A DNA stretch of 64,000 nt from Thiomicrorhabdus sp. Milos-T2 (GCF_000702325.1 NZ_KL370891.1:1262917-1326916); one strand, 5' to 3'; shown: positions 1-11,025, counted from the stretch's first letter. Made by a program: numbers and translations. Notes: generated by a model not told the origin, from the sequence alone.

Positions 1-777
1 ATCTGGACGCGCTTCTTCTTTCAAATCAACAGACTTTAATAACTGGTTAATCTGCTTCCAGGTCAAGGCTTCTGTTTTACCTTTACGGAGCGCTCTAGGA
101 ATTGTAAATTGACCATAACGAACACGATGCAAACGACTGACTTGAACACCTACTGCTTCCCAAATTCGACGAACTTCTCTAAAACGCCCTTCTTTAATGG
201 TGACTTTGTACCATTTATTGATTGATTCGCCCTCTAATGTAGTTTGCATCTTAGATACTTTTGTAAATTTTGCTGGACCGTCATCGAGCTGCACGCCCTT
301 TACAACCTGTTGTAACGCATCATCACTAACCTCACCAAAAACACGTACAGTATATTCACGTTCAACCTCATAAGAGGGATGCATCATACGATTAGCTAAT
401 TCGCCGTTATTGGTTAAGATTAATAAACCACTCGTATTTAAATCTAAACGTCCAATACTAATCCAACGACCATTGATAATACGAGGTAACTGTTCAAATA
501 TCGTGTCTCGTCCTTTATCATCATTACGCGAACATACACGCCCTTCAGGTTTGTTATACAAAATCACTTGGGTTGGTTGTTTTTGTAAACGCGTTTCTTT
601 AACAGCCTGGTCTCGCACTTTTATTTTGTCGTCGGGCGTGGCACGGTCTCCTAGTTTAGCGGTACGGCCATTAACTTTAACCAAGCCTTCACTAATAAGC
701 GTTTCAACTGAGCGTCTTGAACCAAAACCAGCACGTGCTAGAATTTTTTGAAGCTTTTCATCTGTGGGTTGATTCAT
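1..777 (-). CDS. rluB: 23S rRNA pseudouridine synthase RluB (3' end outside window)
   Basis: Probable synthase of a pseudouridine in helix 80 of 23S rRNA (E. coli position 2605). Reading the minus strand from ATG at 777 gives 259 codons with no stop before the window edge, so the C-terminus is missing. Residues 1-55 form an S4 RNA-binding domain (LQKILARAGFGSRR). The RsuA/RluB catalytic motif GRLDLNTSGLL lies at about 109-119, with the nucleophilic Asp at about 112. The later segment GRFREVRRIWEAVG is also typical. RluE or RluF are the main alternatives; the S4 domain and the spacing favour RluB. It lies 60 bp downstream of the M50 protease gene in the same orientation and is probably co-transcribed. 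Confidence 0.9.
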   Translation of the reverse strand, partial: MNQPTDEKLQKILARAGFGSRRSVETLISEGLVKVNGRTAKLGDRATPDDKIKVRDQAVKETRLQKQPTQVILYNKPEGRVCSRNDDKGRDTIFEQLPRIINGRWISIGRLDLNTSGLLILTNNGELANRMMHPSYEVEREYTVRVFGEVSDDALQQVVKGVQLDDGPAKFTKVSKMQTTLEGESINKWYKVTIKEGRFREVRRIWEAVGVQVSRLHRVRYGQFTIPRALRKGKTEALTWKQINQLLKSVDLKEEARPD

Positions 778-840
778 ATATTTTCTCTTTATTCAGTTTT
801 GCCATTGGCGACTTTGTGATTACAGTAAATAACTTTATAC

Positions 841-1494
841 CTATAGCCCAACGATAGTAAAAATCATATCTTTAAACATGCTATAAGGCCCCATTAATAG
901 AGGCGTTAATAAACCTAAAAACATAAGACCTAAAATAATAAAAAAGCCATATGGGGCTAATTGATTATATTGCCAAGACAATTTCTTAGGTAAAAAGGCC
1001 GATAAAACTCGGCTACCGTCTAGCGGTGGTATTGGGATGAGGTTTAACACTAATAATATTAAGTTAATGCTAATCCCTGCTAAACCACTGTAAATTAAAA
1101 ACAACCCTATATCTGGGGATGAAGCCTGTAAAACCATACCTACTTTAGCAATCACAGCCCAAATTATCGCCATAATTAAGTTAGATGCTGGGCCAGCTAT
1201 GGCAACCCAAGCCATATCTCGACTTGGATTTTTAAAATTGCGAGTATCAACGGGAACCGCTTTAGCCCAACCAAAAATAAAACCTCCTAAAAAAAGCAAG
1301 GCTAAAGGGACGACAATCGTACCAATGGGATCAATATGTTTTATTGGGTTTAGTGTTAAACGCCCTAACATTTTAGCCGTTTGGTCACCAAATTTAGAAG
1401 CCACCCAACCGTGAGCCACTTCATGTAAAGTAATTGCGAAAATAACGGGTAAAGCCCAAACCGCTATTTTTTGGATAATCGTTAATTCATTCAT
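841..1494 (-). CDS. Site-2 protease family (M50) membrane metalloprotease
   Basis: A 217-residue integral membrane zinc protease of the short M50 type without a PDZ domain. The zinc-binding HEVAH is at residues 24-28, inside the first membrane helix. The third ligand motif NLIPIPPLDG is at about 151-160, with Asp159. Four to six hydrophobic segments span the protein. This family is widespread next to yciO and rluB in proteobacteria, but its substrate is not established, so no symbol is given. Its start codon overlaps the yciO stop by 4 bp (ATGA at 1491-1494), which implies translational coupling. Confidence 0.88.
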   Translation of the reverse strand: MNELTIIQKIAVWALPVIFAITLHEVAHGWVASKFGDQTAKMLGRLTLNPIKHIDPIGTIVVPLALLFLGGFIFGWAKAVPVDTRNFKNPSRDMAWVAIAGPASNLIMAIIWAVIAKVGMVLQASSPDIGLFLIYSGLAGISINLILLVLNLIPIPPLDGSRVLSAFLPKKLSWQYNQLAPYGFFIILGLMFLGLLTPLLMGPYSMFKDMIFTIVGL

Positions 1495-2114
1495 TCTAAA
1501 AAGGTTCCCTGACCTTGACGAACCAAAACAGGTTCTTCTTCGGTAAAATCAATAATTGTTGTTGGTTCAAAACCACTAAAACCACCATCAAGCACCGCAT
1601 CTAAACAATGAGCATATTCTTCTTGAATACTCCAACCATCTGTCATTGGAGAAGACTCCTCGGGTTGAATTAAGGTTGCCGTTAGCAATGGTTTATCAAA
1701 ATATTTTAATAAGGCATTAGTGACAATATTTGGCGTAACACGCAAACCGATAGTTTTACGTTTGGGTGCTTGTAAACGTTTAGGAACTTCTCTACTTGCT
1801 GGCAGGATAAAAGTGTATGGCCCTGGCAAGTGATTTTTTAAATAACGGAATTGTGTATTTCCAACTTTGGCATACTCTGATAAATTGCTTAAATCGCGAC
1901 ACATTAGAGTCAGTTCATGCTTTTCATCAAGATGTCTTATTTGACGAATTCTATCCGCACCATCTTTAATGTCTAATAAACAACCTAACGCATAACCCGA
2001 TTCAGTTGGGTAAGCAATTACCCCACCTTTATTTAGAATATCAACAACTTGTTCCAATAATCTTGATTGTGGATTATCTGGATGAACACTAATATATTTA
2101 CAACTTCTAGCCAC
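1491..2114 (-). CDS. yciO: YciO, Sua5/YrdC/YwlC-family protein
   Basis: A 207-residue YrdC-fold protein that follows E. coli YciO closely along its length: HPDNPQSRLL near the N-terminus, GGVIAYPTESGYALGC at about 30-45, LTLMCRDLSNLSEY at about 89-102, PGPYTFILPA and KRKTIGLRV in the centre, and a C-terminal PTTIIDFTEEEPVLVRQG. The fold binds RNA or nucleotides and, in relatives, makes threonylcarbamoyl-AMP for the t6A37 tRNA modification. YciO itself is a paralogue whose main job is less clear than that of TsaC. The gene is the first of a block running yciO, M50 protease, rluB, and has rnm upstream on the same strand. Confidence 0.9.
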   Translation of the reverse strand: MARSCKYISVHPDNPQSRLLEQVVDILNKGGVIAYPTESGYALGCLLDIKDGADRIRQIRHLDEKHELTLMCRDLSNLSEYAKVGNTQFRYLKNHLPGPYTFILPASREVPKRLQAPKRKTIGLRVTPNIVTNALLKYFDKPLLTATLIQPEESSPMTDGWSIQEEYAHCLDAVLDGGFSGFEPTTIIDFTEEEPVLVRQGQGTFLE

Positions 2115-2336
2115 AACAAACCCTAAAAAACATACGTCAAAAAAACAAGCGCTAATTATACGCTATTTCTTCTCATACAGCGGGCTTGAAAGGAAAATGG
2201 AGTAAAAATTACCTCACTAAATCTAAACTCTCCACTAGTGATTAGATATTGTCAGATTTATCGGCGGCAATCAGACTTTTAATCAGTCTTGTATTATCTA
2301 GCTTTATTCTTGCAACTAATTGATGTAAAACTCTAT

Positions 2337-3185
2337 TTAAATAATAGAGCTTCTAAATAACTCCCATACTGGTTTAACCGTTTGAGGCATAGGCGCTAAC
2401 CAACCCAACCCGCGCCAGCTATGTTCAGGGCGATGAAAATCAGAACCTAAAGAAGCGTAGAGTTCATTCCTTAGGGCTCTTTCAGCCATACCATTAATAT
2501 CCGCACAATGTCTTGGTTGATTAACTACCTCCATTGCTTGGCCACCGGCTTCTTTAAAATCAGTTATTAGACGATTTAATTTATTACTGGTAAATTTGTA
2601 AATACCTGGATGAGCGATGACCGCAATGCCATTTGCTTGATTTATCCAATCAACCACTTCAGCTAAATCAGGCCAGGTAACGCCTACATGCCCTGGCTTA
2701 CCTTTTTTTAGATAACGATCAAAAGCTTGTTGACCCGTTTTAACCAATCCTTCTTGTTGAAGAAGTTGAGAAAAATGGCCACGCCCTACAACGCCCTCAC
2801 CGACTAAATTCCAAAGCTTATCTTCAAGATTTTCAATTTTTATATGGGGTTTACTAGCGAGTTTTTCAATCATGCTATTCGCGCGTTCATGGCGTAACTC
2901 CCTTATGGACGTTAATCCATTTTGTAAAACTTGGTTATTTAAATCAAAATCTAAACCAACTATATGAATGGTATGGCCATTCCAAGTGCACGAAGCCTCT
3001 ACACCGGTAATTAATTGAATATTGTTTTTATTCGCATAATCTAAAGCTTGTTCGTAACCTGAGGTAGTATCATGATCAGTAATAGCTAAAGTGGTTACTT
3101 CATGTTTTAGTGCTAAGTCAATGATTTCTTTAGGTGATAAACTGCCATCAGAGGCCGTTGTGTGGCAATGAAAATCAACTTTCAT
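2337..3185 (-). CDS. rnm: PHP-domain 5'-3' exoribonuclease / nucleotide phosphatase (RNase AM)
   Basis: A 282-residue protein of the PHP phosphoesterase superfamily matching RNase AM (YciV/TrpH), which trims the 5' ends of rRNAs and hydrolyses 3',5'-bisphosphonucleosides. Metal-binding motifs are visible: the N-terminal DFHCHTTASDGSLSP (His6, His8, Asp13), ITDHDTT (Asp37-His38-Asp39), GVEAS at about 61-65, IAHPGIY at about 195-201, and LGSDFHRP near the C-terminus. Length is normal for the family. The start at 3185 is preceded by AAAAGGT, a plausible ribosome site. It is divergent from yciB and upstream of yciO, a commonly conserved neighbourhood. The 222 bp to yciO hold no recognised element. 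Confidence 0.88.
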   Translation of the reverse strand: MKVDFHCHTTASDGSLSPKEIIDLALKHEVTTLAITDHDTTSGYEQALDYANKNNIQLITGVEASCTWNGHTIHIVGLDFDLNNQVLQNGLTSIRELRHERANSMIEKLASKPHIKIENLEDKLWNLVGEGVVGRGHFSQLLQQEGLVKTGQQAFDRYLKKGKPGHVGVTWPDLAEVVDWINQANGIAVIAHPGIYKFTSNKLNRLITDFKEAGGQAMEVVNQPRHCADINGMAERALRNELYASLGSDFHRPEHSWRGLGWLAPMPQTVKPVWELFRSSII

Positions 3186-3258
3186 AATTTGTACCTTTTA
3201 ATCCTTAGCAAACCCATATAGAATCCCTCTAAATTAACATAAAAAAACGTTTGGCTAC

Positions 3259-3894
3259 ATGAAATTATTATTTGACCTTTTTCCCGTTGTACTCTTTTTT
3301 ATTGCTTACAAGATGTACGACATCTACACGGCTACCGCCGTAATTATTGTTGCGTCTATTGCGCAAGTTGCCTATTTCTACCTTAAGCATAAACGTGTAG
3401 AAAAAATGCATCTTATTACCTTAGCCTTAATTTTAGTTTTAGGTGGATTAACCTTAATCCTGCAAGACGAAGACTTTATTAAGTGGAAACCCACTATTGT
3501 TAACTGGGGGTTTGCACTAGTCTTTTTAGGAAGCCACTATATTGGTGAAAAACCCATTATTGAACGCATGATGAGCCAAGCCATTGCTTTAACAGACAAT
3601 ATTTGGATACGATTAAGTTGGCTTTGGATTGTATTTTTTATCATCTCAGGAGTTACCAACCTTTATGTTGCTTTCAATTACGACACAGATACCTGGGTAG
3701 ACTTTAAACTTTTTGGTTTAATGGGAATGACACTAGTCTTCATTATTATTCAAGGCATATATATTAGCCGTTATATTGAAGAGTCGGATTCAGAGGCTGA
3801 AAAACAAGCCTTGCAAGAAGGTCATTCTGATGATGAATTAATTGAACAGCTTAATAAAAACCATTCAACTCAACCAAATGATAAAAAGGACTGA
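3259..3894 (+). CDS. yciB: Inner membrane septation protein YciB (IspZ family)
   Basis: A 211-residue polytopic inner-membrane protein. The N-terminal LLFDLFPVVLFFIAYKMYDIYTAT pattern and the central GFALVFLGSHYIGEKP are signatures of the septation protein A/YciB family, which has about five membrane helices. In E. coli YciB affects envelope integrity and interacts with elongation and division proteins. This copy is longer than the roughly 180-residue E. coli protein because it has a hydrophilic acidic C-terminal tail (from about residue 175) that probably lies in the cytoplasm. It is followed after 3 bp by yciI and is probably co-transcribed with it. Confidence 0.9.
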   Translation: MKLLFDLFPVVLFFIAYKMYDIYTATAVIIVASIAQVAYFYLKHKRVEKMHLITLALILVLGGLTLILQDEDFIKWKPTIVNWGFALVFLGSHYIGEKPIIERMMSQAIALTDNIWIRLSWLWIVFFIISGVTNLYVAFNYDTDTWVDFKLFGLMGMTLVFIIIQGIYISRYIEESDSEAEKQALQEGHSDDELIEQLNKNHSTQPNDKKD

Positions 3895-3897
3895 TGG

Positions 3898-4221
3898 ATG
3901 TTATATTCAATTTTTGCTTACGATAATGAAAATAGCCTACCATTGCGTGAAAAAGCACGCCCTAAGCACATTGCCCGTTTAAAAGAACTTTATGAACAAA
4001 ATCGATTAGTCATAGCGGGACCTAATCCAGCTATCGATAGTGTAGAACCCGGTGAAGCCGGCTTCACCGGTAGTTTAATCGTGGCCGATTTTCCATCATT
4101 AGAAGCCGCAAAAGACTGGGCTAACAACGACCCTTATTTAGAAACTGGCGTTTACAAAGAAGTTCATGTAAAACCCTTTAAACAGGTTTTACCCGAGCCA
4201 ACCGATTTAAACGAAGAATAA
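3898..4221 (+). CDS. yciI: YciI family protein
   Basis: A 107-residue protein of the YCII family (ferredoxin-like fold, small dimeric protein with a conserved His-Asp pair). Visible family features are YSIFAYDNENSLPLREKARPKHIARL at the start, the central GPNPAID, and FTGSLIVADFPSLEAAKDWANNDPY, with the Asp-Pro of the NDPY motif at about 77-79. The function is not established in most bacteria. The yciB-yciI pairing is also seen in other proteobacteria. The start at 3898 lies directly after the yciB stop (TGA TGG ATG). A degenerate MITE begins 18 bp after its stop. Confidence 0.85.
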   Translation: MLYSIFAYDNENSLPLREKARPKHIARLKELYEQNRLVIAGPNPAIDSVEPGEAGFTGSLIVADFPSLEAAKDWANNDPYLETGVYKEVHVKPFKQVLPEPTDLNEE

Positions 4222-4238
4222 TTTAACAAGACCTTATT

Positions 4239-4365
4239 GAGATTTTTGCAAAAGTCGATGAATGTTTAAAAAAGGCCATAATCCTCTATCTTCAACCTAA
4301 AGGATTCTTTCACTTTTTTTCTTACATCCACGACTCGTGTTTATGCCCTTGGGTGCAAAGATCTC
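4239..4365. mobile_element. Degenerate MITE copy (GAGACC family)
   Basis: A short copy of the repeat family found throughout the window. The left end, GAGATTTTTGCAAAAGTC, is decayed. The right end, CGTGTTTATGCCCTTGGGTG followed by CAAAGATCTC, is nearly identical to the right end of the copy at 29284-29523. The interior does not match the other copies. It lies between yciI and the LexA-like gene, so it may supply or disrupt the promoter of the latter. Confidence 0.6.
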
Positions 4366-4394
4366 TTAATTGTTTTACCTAAAGAGAGAACACT

Positions 4395-4856
4395 ATGTCT
4401 AATCTTGCTTATTTAATTCCAAAACGTAATCAAAAAATGCAACTGCAAGCCGCTGATCCCATAGAAATGGTTGATATAGATTTTGTGTCTATTCCGGTTT
4501 TAGGCTGGACCTCTGCTGGTGAACCGATACAAATGGAAATGGACTACGACACGGTTTCAGTTCCGGCAAGTATGGTTAAAAAAGAGACTTTTGCATTAAG
4601 GGTAAAAGGTAACTCAATGATAGAAGAGAACATCGAAGATGGTGACATTGTCATTATCGAACGCCGCTCTTCTGCTGAAAATGGTGAATCTGTTGTTGTT
4701 CGCATTAACAATGAAGAAGTAACCATGAAAAAACTCTACATTGAAAAAACTGGCGTTAGATTACAACCTGCAAATGCAGATATGGAACCAATTTTTCTTA
4801 AAAATGAAGATATTGAAATTTTAGGAATTGTTACAGGTATACTTCGTCAACCCTAA
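4395..4856 (+). CDS. LexA/UmuD-like S24 autoprotease lacking a helix-turn-helix domain
   Basis: A 153-residue protein made almost entirely of a LexA-type S24 peptidase domain. A cleavage site like that of LexA (Ala41-Gly42 in TSAGEP) is followed by the catalytic Ser74 in KGNSMIEENIEDGD and the general base Lys112 in EVTMKKLY. The C-terminal ILGIVTGILR resembles LexA more than UmuD. LexA has about 70 N-terminal residues forming a winged helix; here only about 30 residues precede the linker and none look like a helix-turn-helix. A preceding AAAGAGAG fits a ribosome site. No umuC follows. It may be a UmuD-like protein, a signalling fragment or a truncated repressor. Confidence 0.75.
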   Translation: MSNLAYLIPKRNQKMQLQAADPIEMVDIDFVSIPVLGWTSAGEPIQMEMDYDTVSVPASMVKKETFALRVKGNSMIEENIEDGDIVIIERRSSAENGESVVVRINNEEVTMKKLYIEKTGVRLQPANADMEPIFLKNEDIEILGIVTGILRQP

Positions 4857-4880
4857 TTTAAGAGTCCTTTACACAAAAGT

Positions 4881-5381
4881 ATGAACGATTTAACAATAGA
4901 GCTACTCATTACTGGTGGAACGCTTGATAAAGATTATCATGCTATTCGTGGTGAACTGGTATTTTCTGAAACTCACCTATCAGAACTGTTATCTGAAGCA
5001 AATACAACACTTGATATCCAATCACAGGTTTTAATGCTTAAAGATAGCTTAGAAATGACGGATACTGACCGTGAGATAATTTACCAGGCCTGCTTAACCA
5101 GCCATCATTCTCACATCGTTATCACTCACGGAACTGATACTATGTGCCAAACCGCTGAGTATTTATTAAACCGACCAGGCTTGTTAAATAAAACCATTGT
5201 ATTAACCGGTGCAATGCGTCCTTTTAAATTAGGTAACTCCGATGCCAGCTTTAATATAGCGAGTGCTTTAATGGCCGTACAACTTGCAAAACCCAGTGTT
5301 TATATTGCTATGAATGGTCAATTATTTACAGCCCAGCAAGTTCAAAAAAATCGTGCATTAGGTTTGTTTGAAACTATTTGA
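4881..5381 (+). CDS. Short asparaginase-domain protein
   Basis: A 166-residue protein matching the N-terminal catalytic domain of L-asparaginases. Both catalytic threonine motifs are present: LITGGTLDK (Thr14) and THGTDTMCQT (about 82-91, with Thr85-Asp86), followed by KTIVLTGAMRPF and NIASALMAVQ. The C-terminal domain of type I/II asparaginases (about 320 residues) is absent, as in a set of short single-domain homologues in gammaproteobacteria. The terminal TGA (5379-5381) is formed by the first bases of a MITE, so the original C-terminus may have been slightly different. Catalytic activity toward asparagine is not certain. It is 24 bp downstream of the LexA-like gene. Confidence 0.75.
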   Translation: MNDLTIELLITGGTLDKDYHAIRGELVFSETHLSELLSEANTTLDIQSQVLMLKDSLEMTDTDREIIYQACLTSHHSHIVITHGTDTMCQTAEYLLNRPGLLNKTIVLTGAMRPFKLGNSDASFNIASALMAVQLAKPSVYIAMNGQLFTAQQVQKNRALGLFETI

Positions 5382-5639
5382 GACCTTTGCACGAGAGTAT
5401 GCACGAGTAAAAATGGTTCTAGGTGCTCCTTGAGGGTAAAAATTCACCCGATTTTTGTTGTACCCCAAGGGCACTTCCGGTGGGCGACAACTTGCGAATA
5501 GTTAGTTATTCCCTGCGTTTTCCGCCGCAAACGAAGAACTCGACGCCCGAAGGGGTAAGTCGAGAATCAGGCAAATTTTTTACCCTCAAGGGATACTCAC
5601 GCCTATTTTTCTTTCGCACCTATCTCATGCAAAGGTCTC
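5380..5639. mobile_element. Full-length MITE, GAGACC family, long form
   Basis: A 260-bp element with inverted ends: GAGACCTTTGCACGAGAG at the left and CTCATGCAAAGGTCTC at the right. The interior carries the family features: two GAGGGTAAAA / TTTTACCCTC arms that can pair, an A+T palindrome near the middle (GAATAGTTAGTTATTC), and a CGAAGAACTCGACGCCCGAA module missing from the copy at 29284. No transposase is encoded; a 79-codon frame inside it is not a plausible gene. It abuts the asparaginase gene and supplies its stop codon. Confidence 0.85.
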
Positions 5640-5760
5640 AATTAATAAACACTCTCTATTAATTTCAGACTTTACACAAAACGAATCTAGCCTAGATTTC
5701 ATCTAACCCAGACTAAGTTCCCCTTAAATCAAATAACCGAATCACCTAAGCGAGTTAAAA

Positions 5761-6632
5761 ATGACCGTAGTTCTGGCGTAAATCACTGTTGTATTAATCT
5801 GGACCACAACGCCTTTAGCGATTGTGTGGAGCGGGGAGACCGATTGGTTTTTTGGGGTTGCTTCACGTACTGCTTTAGGCGCACTTCTTATCTTGCCGAT
5901 TTTTTACTGGTTGAGAAAAGAGCCCTTTCAGTATGATTTTGCGGCATTAAAAGTTTATTTTTTTGCAGCCATGCCTATCTTTGGAGGTATGACATTAATG
6001 TATTGGGCGGGTCAATATCTTCCTTCTGGTTGGGTAGCAATCATTTTTGCCATGACCCCGGTAACGACTGGCGTATTTGCTTATTTTTTATTGCCTAACC
6101 AACCACTGACCTTACAAAAAATAATGGCGGTATTTTTAGTTTTAGCCGGATTATTAAGCATTTTTATTCCAAATATTGATTTAGATTTAATGCATATGCA
6201 ATTGATGGCGATTGGTGTCGCTTTGATAGCGGTTAGCTTTCACTATTAGGAAGTGTCTTAGTTAAACGGTGTGGTACAAATTTACCTGCATTAAATGTTG
6301 TAGTAGGCGCTTTATGGTTTACTGTCATTGGGCATTTTTTAATTGCACCCGGCACTCTATTTGACTGGCCGGCACTTATGCCTAGAGAAGTTTATGCAAT
6401 TTTATACGCCGCATCAGTCGGTTCAGTAATTGGTTTCTTACTCTACTTTTATGTTCTAAGAAATGTAGATGCAATGAAAGTAGCATTAATCCCCGTTATA
6501 ACCCCAGTGTTTGCTTTATTATTTGGTTATTTATTAAATAATGAGAGCTTAACAGTAACAACTTGGCTAGGAACAAGCCTAGTTATCACTGGATTAATTT
6601 TATTTGAATGGCGTTTTAGAACAAAAGAATAG
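5761..6632 (+). pseudogene. EamA/DMT-family transporter, broken by a stop and a frameshift
   Basis: Read together, two frames give a complete inner-membrane permease of the drug/metabolite transporter superfamily with about ten helices in two EamA repeats. The ATG at 5761 is followed by an in-frame TAA at codon 7 (5779-5781); past it the frame continues as ITVVLIWTTTPLAIVWSG, the usual first helix. The frame then ends at TAG 6247-6249 (AVSFHY stop). A shift of one base resumes the protein as LLGSVLVKRCG and runs to 6632, ending in the second repeat (VITPVFALLFGYLLNNE). The two lesions, stop and one-base deletion, suggest a recent pseudogene; a sequencing error could explain one but not easily both. 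Confidence 0.85.
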
Positions 6633-6739
6633 TTGCCAAAATTCATATAGAAACCCGAAAAAACAGATTACTTATATGTAAAGACTTGGATTTAATAAGA
6701 TAGTACAGTGGTTGAGAAGCCTTTTAAAATATTGAGCCT

Positions 6740-6985
6740 TCGCCTTAAATTTTGTCACGCAGGCTTCCCGTTACTTTTTGCAATTTGGCAAAAAGTAACC
6801 AAAAAACAAACCCCGCTCCATAAATGGGCAAGTTCTAAGCTTGTGAACTGAAAACGCTGAACTCGCTACGCTCAAACGAAGAACTCGGCTGTAGAGACGA
6901 GAAACAGCAGCGTTTTTTTTACCGTTCTCTACACCAAGAACCTTGCACCATTTATTACAAGGGGACTTAAGGCGTTTGTCCAAGC
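6740..6985. repeat. Intergenic repeat element with a strong hairpin
   Basis: A G+C-richer intergenic island unlike its flanks. At 6770-6799 GTTACTTTTTGC and GCAAAAAGTAAC form a perfect 12-bp stem with a 6-base loop. Further on is CGCTGAACTCGCTACGCTCA, followed by ACGAAGAACTCGG, which shares the CGAAGAACTCG word with the MITE at 5380-5639. Sequences of this TTACTTTTTGC...GTAACCAAAAA kind occur dispersed in many proteobacterial genomes as I recall them. A 70-codon frame here on the minus strand is not a credible gene. The exact ends cannot be fixed from one copy. Confidence 0.5.
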
Positions 6986-7150
6986 TTCAATATTAATCAT
7001 CACAAAAATGAAAAAAACTCTTATCTCATTATAATTGGTTATTAAATTAGAATCGTAATTGACTGTTGTCCTGTCAGATTAAGTTCAATTTTTAAAAACT
7101 TATACAAATTGATGTATAAAATTTAACTTATACAGATTACTAAATGAATG

Positions 7151-7162
7151 ACCAGGCCTGGT
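7151..7162. repeat. ACCAGGCCTGGT palindrome, copy 1
   Basis: Perfect 12-bp palindrome in the intergenic stretch downstream of darP. It is immediately followed by, and shares two bases with, a 12-bp-stem inverted repeat at 7160-7184. Confidence 0.9.
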
Positions 7163-7184
7163 AGTTTATCTAAGATAAACTACC
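7160..7184. repeat. Perfect inverted repeat downstream of darP
   Basis: GGTAGTTTATCT (7160-7171) and AGATAAACTACC (7173-7184) are exact inverted copies separated by one base, 17 bp beyond the darP stop. It may form the 3' hairpin of the zipA/ligA/darP transcript, but no run of T follows on the minus strand, so it is not a standard intrinsic terminator. Confidence 0.6.
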
Positions 7185-7201
7185 CGTTATAAATCATAAG
7201 C

Positions 7202-9842
<2,641 letters not shown>

Positions 9843-9876
9843 TTAACTAAACACTAGTCAACATAATTAAAAATAA

Positions 9877-11025
9877 CTAAGCAATCGGTTCAGATTCGTA
9901 ATCTAATGCGGCATCTCGCATGGATTGTAAGTCAGATTCTTTAATTAAATGCTTATCCATATCATATAATCGGCCTTGTAACCGTTGAGAGATTTTGCGT
10001 GCCATCATAATTAAATCATGCATAGCAGCAGGTGCTCTGACAGTTGTCGGCAACTCTAAAATCATGGCAATACCTGGTGTTGCGTACCCTTCAAGATTCT
10101 CGACAGGAAAGGTTCCTGGTTCTAGCATATTGGCGACTTTTATAAAGGGATTACCCATATTATCTTTTTTAACAAATATAGCCTGTTCAGAGTAACTTAA
10201 GCCAACACCCAACAATGCCTGATTAACTGCATTCATGGGAAATTCTTGGCCAGTACTTAACACCATAATGACATAAACCTCTGGCTCTTTATTGGTTGAG
10301 ATCTTTTTTGTCTTGGCATTGAGTTCTTCTTCAGGAATTCCAAAAGAAGGTTTAACAAAGTCAGAAGAAGCCAAACTTTCGTCAACTTCACCCGTCATAC
10401 CCGGATCATCTACCACTAAAACGTGATGTTTTCCCTCATTTTGGCTATCCTTACGAGCTTCATCATTAACAACACTTATCGACGCTTCAGAGCTATTGTC
10501 TTGAACTTGTGCAGCTAGCTGAGATTCTATGCTAGCGGAGTCTGTTGAAGTGTGTGAATCTTCAGGGATATCAAACTCCTCTCCAAAAGAAAGAACGCCT
10601 TGATTACGGTGAATGTCCAATTCATTTTCATCGTTTGCAGTTGATACACTCTCTAGTTTAGACTTCTGTTCTTGTGAGCGGTTTGAAAGGGGTTCCTGAT
10701 TTGGCGATGGCTGTTGCAATTCTGAATTTGAGAACCCTTTACCTTGGGTAATGCGTTGTTCTGTAGATGCTGATAATGGAATGTGAGGATTTCCAAGATT
10801 ATTTAAAGCTTCAGCTGCTTTGTCTGAATCTTTATTTAGAGTGCTTTCAAGCGGCTTATTTTCAACAATCGTGGTTGGGTTAGCCGTTTCTGAATCGTGT
10901 GATTGAGAAGCAGAGTTCGATTTAGAGTTCTTTTTTATCGCATTTTGGCGGCTACGGCTTAAAAAATATAAACCAGCAATGACAACAACAGCAAAAATTA
11001 AAAGTACTTGTTGTAATTCATTCAT
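9877..11025 (-). CDS. zipA: Cell division protein ZipA
   Basis: A 382-residue protein with the ZipA layout: a short periplasmic N-terminus with one membrane helix (LLIFAVVVIAGLYFL, about 8-22), a basic patch, a long low-complexity linker rich in Ser, Asn, Glu and Gln (about 30-245), and a C-terminal globular domain (about 246-382: EVYVIMVLSTGQEFPMNAVNQALLGVG, then ILELPTTVRAPAAMHDLIMMA). The last domain binds the FtsZ tail and tethers the Z-ring to the membrane. The linker is longer than in E. coli. The gene order zipA-ligA supports the call. The smc gene often found upstream is absent here. Confidence 0.9.
   Translation of the reverse strand: MNELQQVLLIFAVVVIAGLYFLSRSRQNAIKKNSKSNSASQSHDSETANPTTIVENKPLESTLNKDSDKAAEALNNLGNPHIPLSASTEQRITQGKGFSNSELQQPSPNQEPLSNRSQEQKSKLESVSTANDENELDIHRNQGVLSFGEEFDIPEDSHTSTDSASIESQLAAQVQDNSSEASISVVNDEARKDSQNEGKHHVLVVDDPGMTGEVDESLASSDFVKPSFGIPEEELNAKTKKISTNKEPEVYVIMVLSTGQEFPMNAVNQALLGVGLSYSEQAIFVKKDNMGNPFIKVANMLEPGTFPVENLEGYATPGIAMILELPTTVRAPAAMHDLIMMARKISQRLQGRLYDMDKHLIKESDLQSMRDAALDYESEPIA

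Noticed and set aside
410..751. 113-codon plus-strand frame
   Set aside because: Exact shadow of rluB on the opposite strand, which has clear S4 and catalytic motifs.
2185..2290. Weak MITE-like words (GGAAAATGGAGTAAAAATTACC, GGCGGCAATCAG) between yciO and rnm
   Set aside because: No inverted ends can be found, so a decayed copy is only a guess.
5423..5662. 79-codon plus-strand frame
   Set aside because: It lies inside the MITE at 5380-5639, has no ribosome site, and its translation is the repeat arms; not a gene.
6771..6983. 70-codon minus-strand frame
   Set aside because: Translation of the intergenic repeat island; such frames recur wherever this repeat is found.
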